A stretch of DNA of 7,333 bases from Gammaproteobacteria bacterium (lineage in GTDB: Bacteria; Pseudomonadota; Gammaproteobacteria; Thiohalomonadales; Thiohalomonadaceae). This document shows, piece by piece, positions 7,308-7,333 of this stretch. Under the pieces are notes generated by a model, which saw only the letters and a program-made list of their open reading frames with translations, made no database searches and was not told where the DNA came from. A program made the position numbers and the translations under genes. The stretch covers positions 1 to 7,333 of the forward strand of contig JADFYS010000101.1 in NCBI GenBank assembly GCA_015232955.1, in the 5' to 3' direction. Within the stretch, counting starts at the first letter, position 1. Every line of letters starts with the position of its first letter.

Positions 7308-7333
7308 TCGGTAAGGTTAATGGAGATGTCGTG

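Noticed and set aside
1..7333. Search for a novel system: CRISPR array, defence genes, mobile element, tRNA, riboswitch, small genes
   Set aside because: More than 95 percent of the window is explained by three intact housekeeping genes; no spaced direct-repeat array, transposase, tRNA-like fold or extra coding frame was found in the gaps.

Overview
The window carries three housekeeping genes, all on the minus strand and read right to left: gltB, gltD and hemE, followed by a short non-coding tail. The proteins match enterobacterial-type homologues along their whole length as I recall those sequences. gltB-gltD-hemE is the gene order I recall from Pseudomonas and related Gammaproteobacteria. 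Together with the G+C-rich but not extreme composition, this points to a gammaproteobacterial chromosome. I cannot name the genus. Nothing suggests a plasmid, phage or genomic island.

Layout from the right edge: bases 7308-7333 are the last 26 bases before gltB, with an in-frame stop and no clear ribosome binding site; the promoter must lie outside the window. gltB (7307-2787) encodes the large subunit of NADPH-dependent glutamate synthase. After a 49-base gap, gltD (2737-1325, GTG start) encodes the small flavoprotein and iron-sulfur subunit. After a gap of about 74 bases, hemE (1250-180) encodes uroporphyrinogen decarboxylase. Neither gap holds a convincing terminator or promoter, so the three genes are probably co-transcribed. 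Bases 1-179 lie downstream of hemE. They contain a small palindrome 16 bases after the stop codon and, at the left edge, an inverted pair of a REP-like palindromic repeat, one copy cut by the window boundary.

GltB and GltD together form the GOGAT half of ammonia assimilation: they turn glutamine, 2-oxoglutarate and NADPH into two glutamates. HemE acts in tetrapyrrole synthesis. In Gammaproteobacteria that pathway starts from glutamyl-tRNA, so the cluster places a glutamate producer next to a glutamate-consuming pathway. All catalytic and cofactor motifs I looked for are present, and I see no frameshift or truncation.

I looked for an undescribed system and did not find one. The least ordinary parts are the repeat pair at 1-60 and the weak or unusual translation starts of the three genes.
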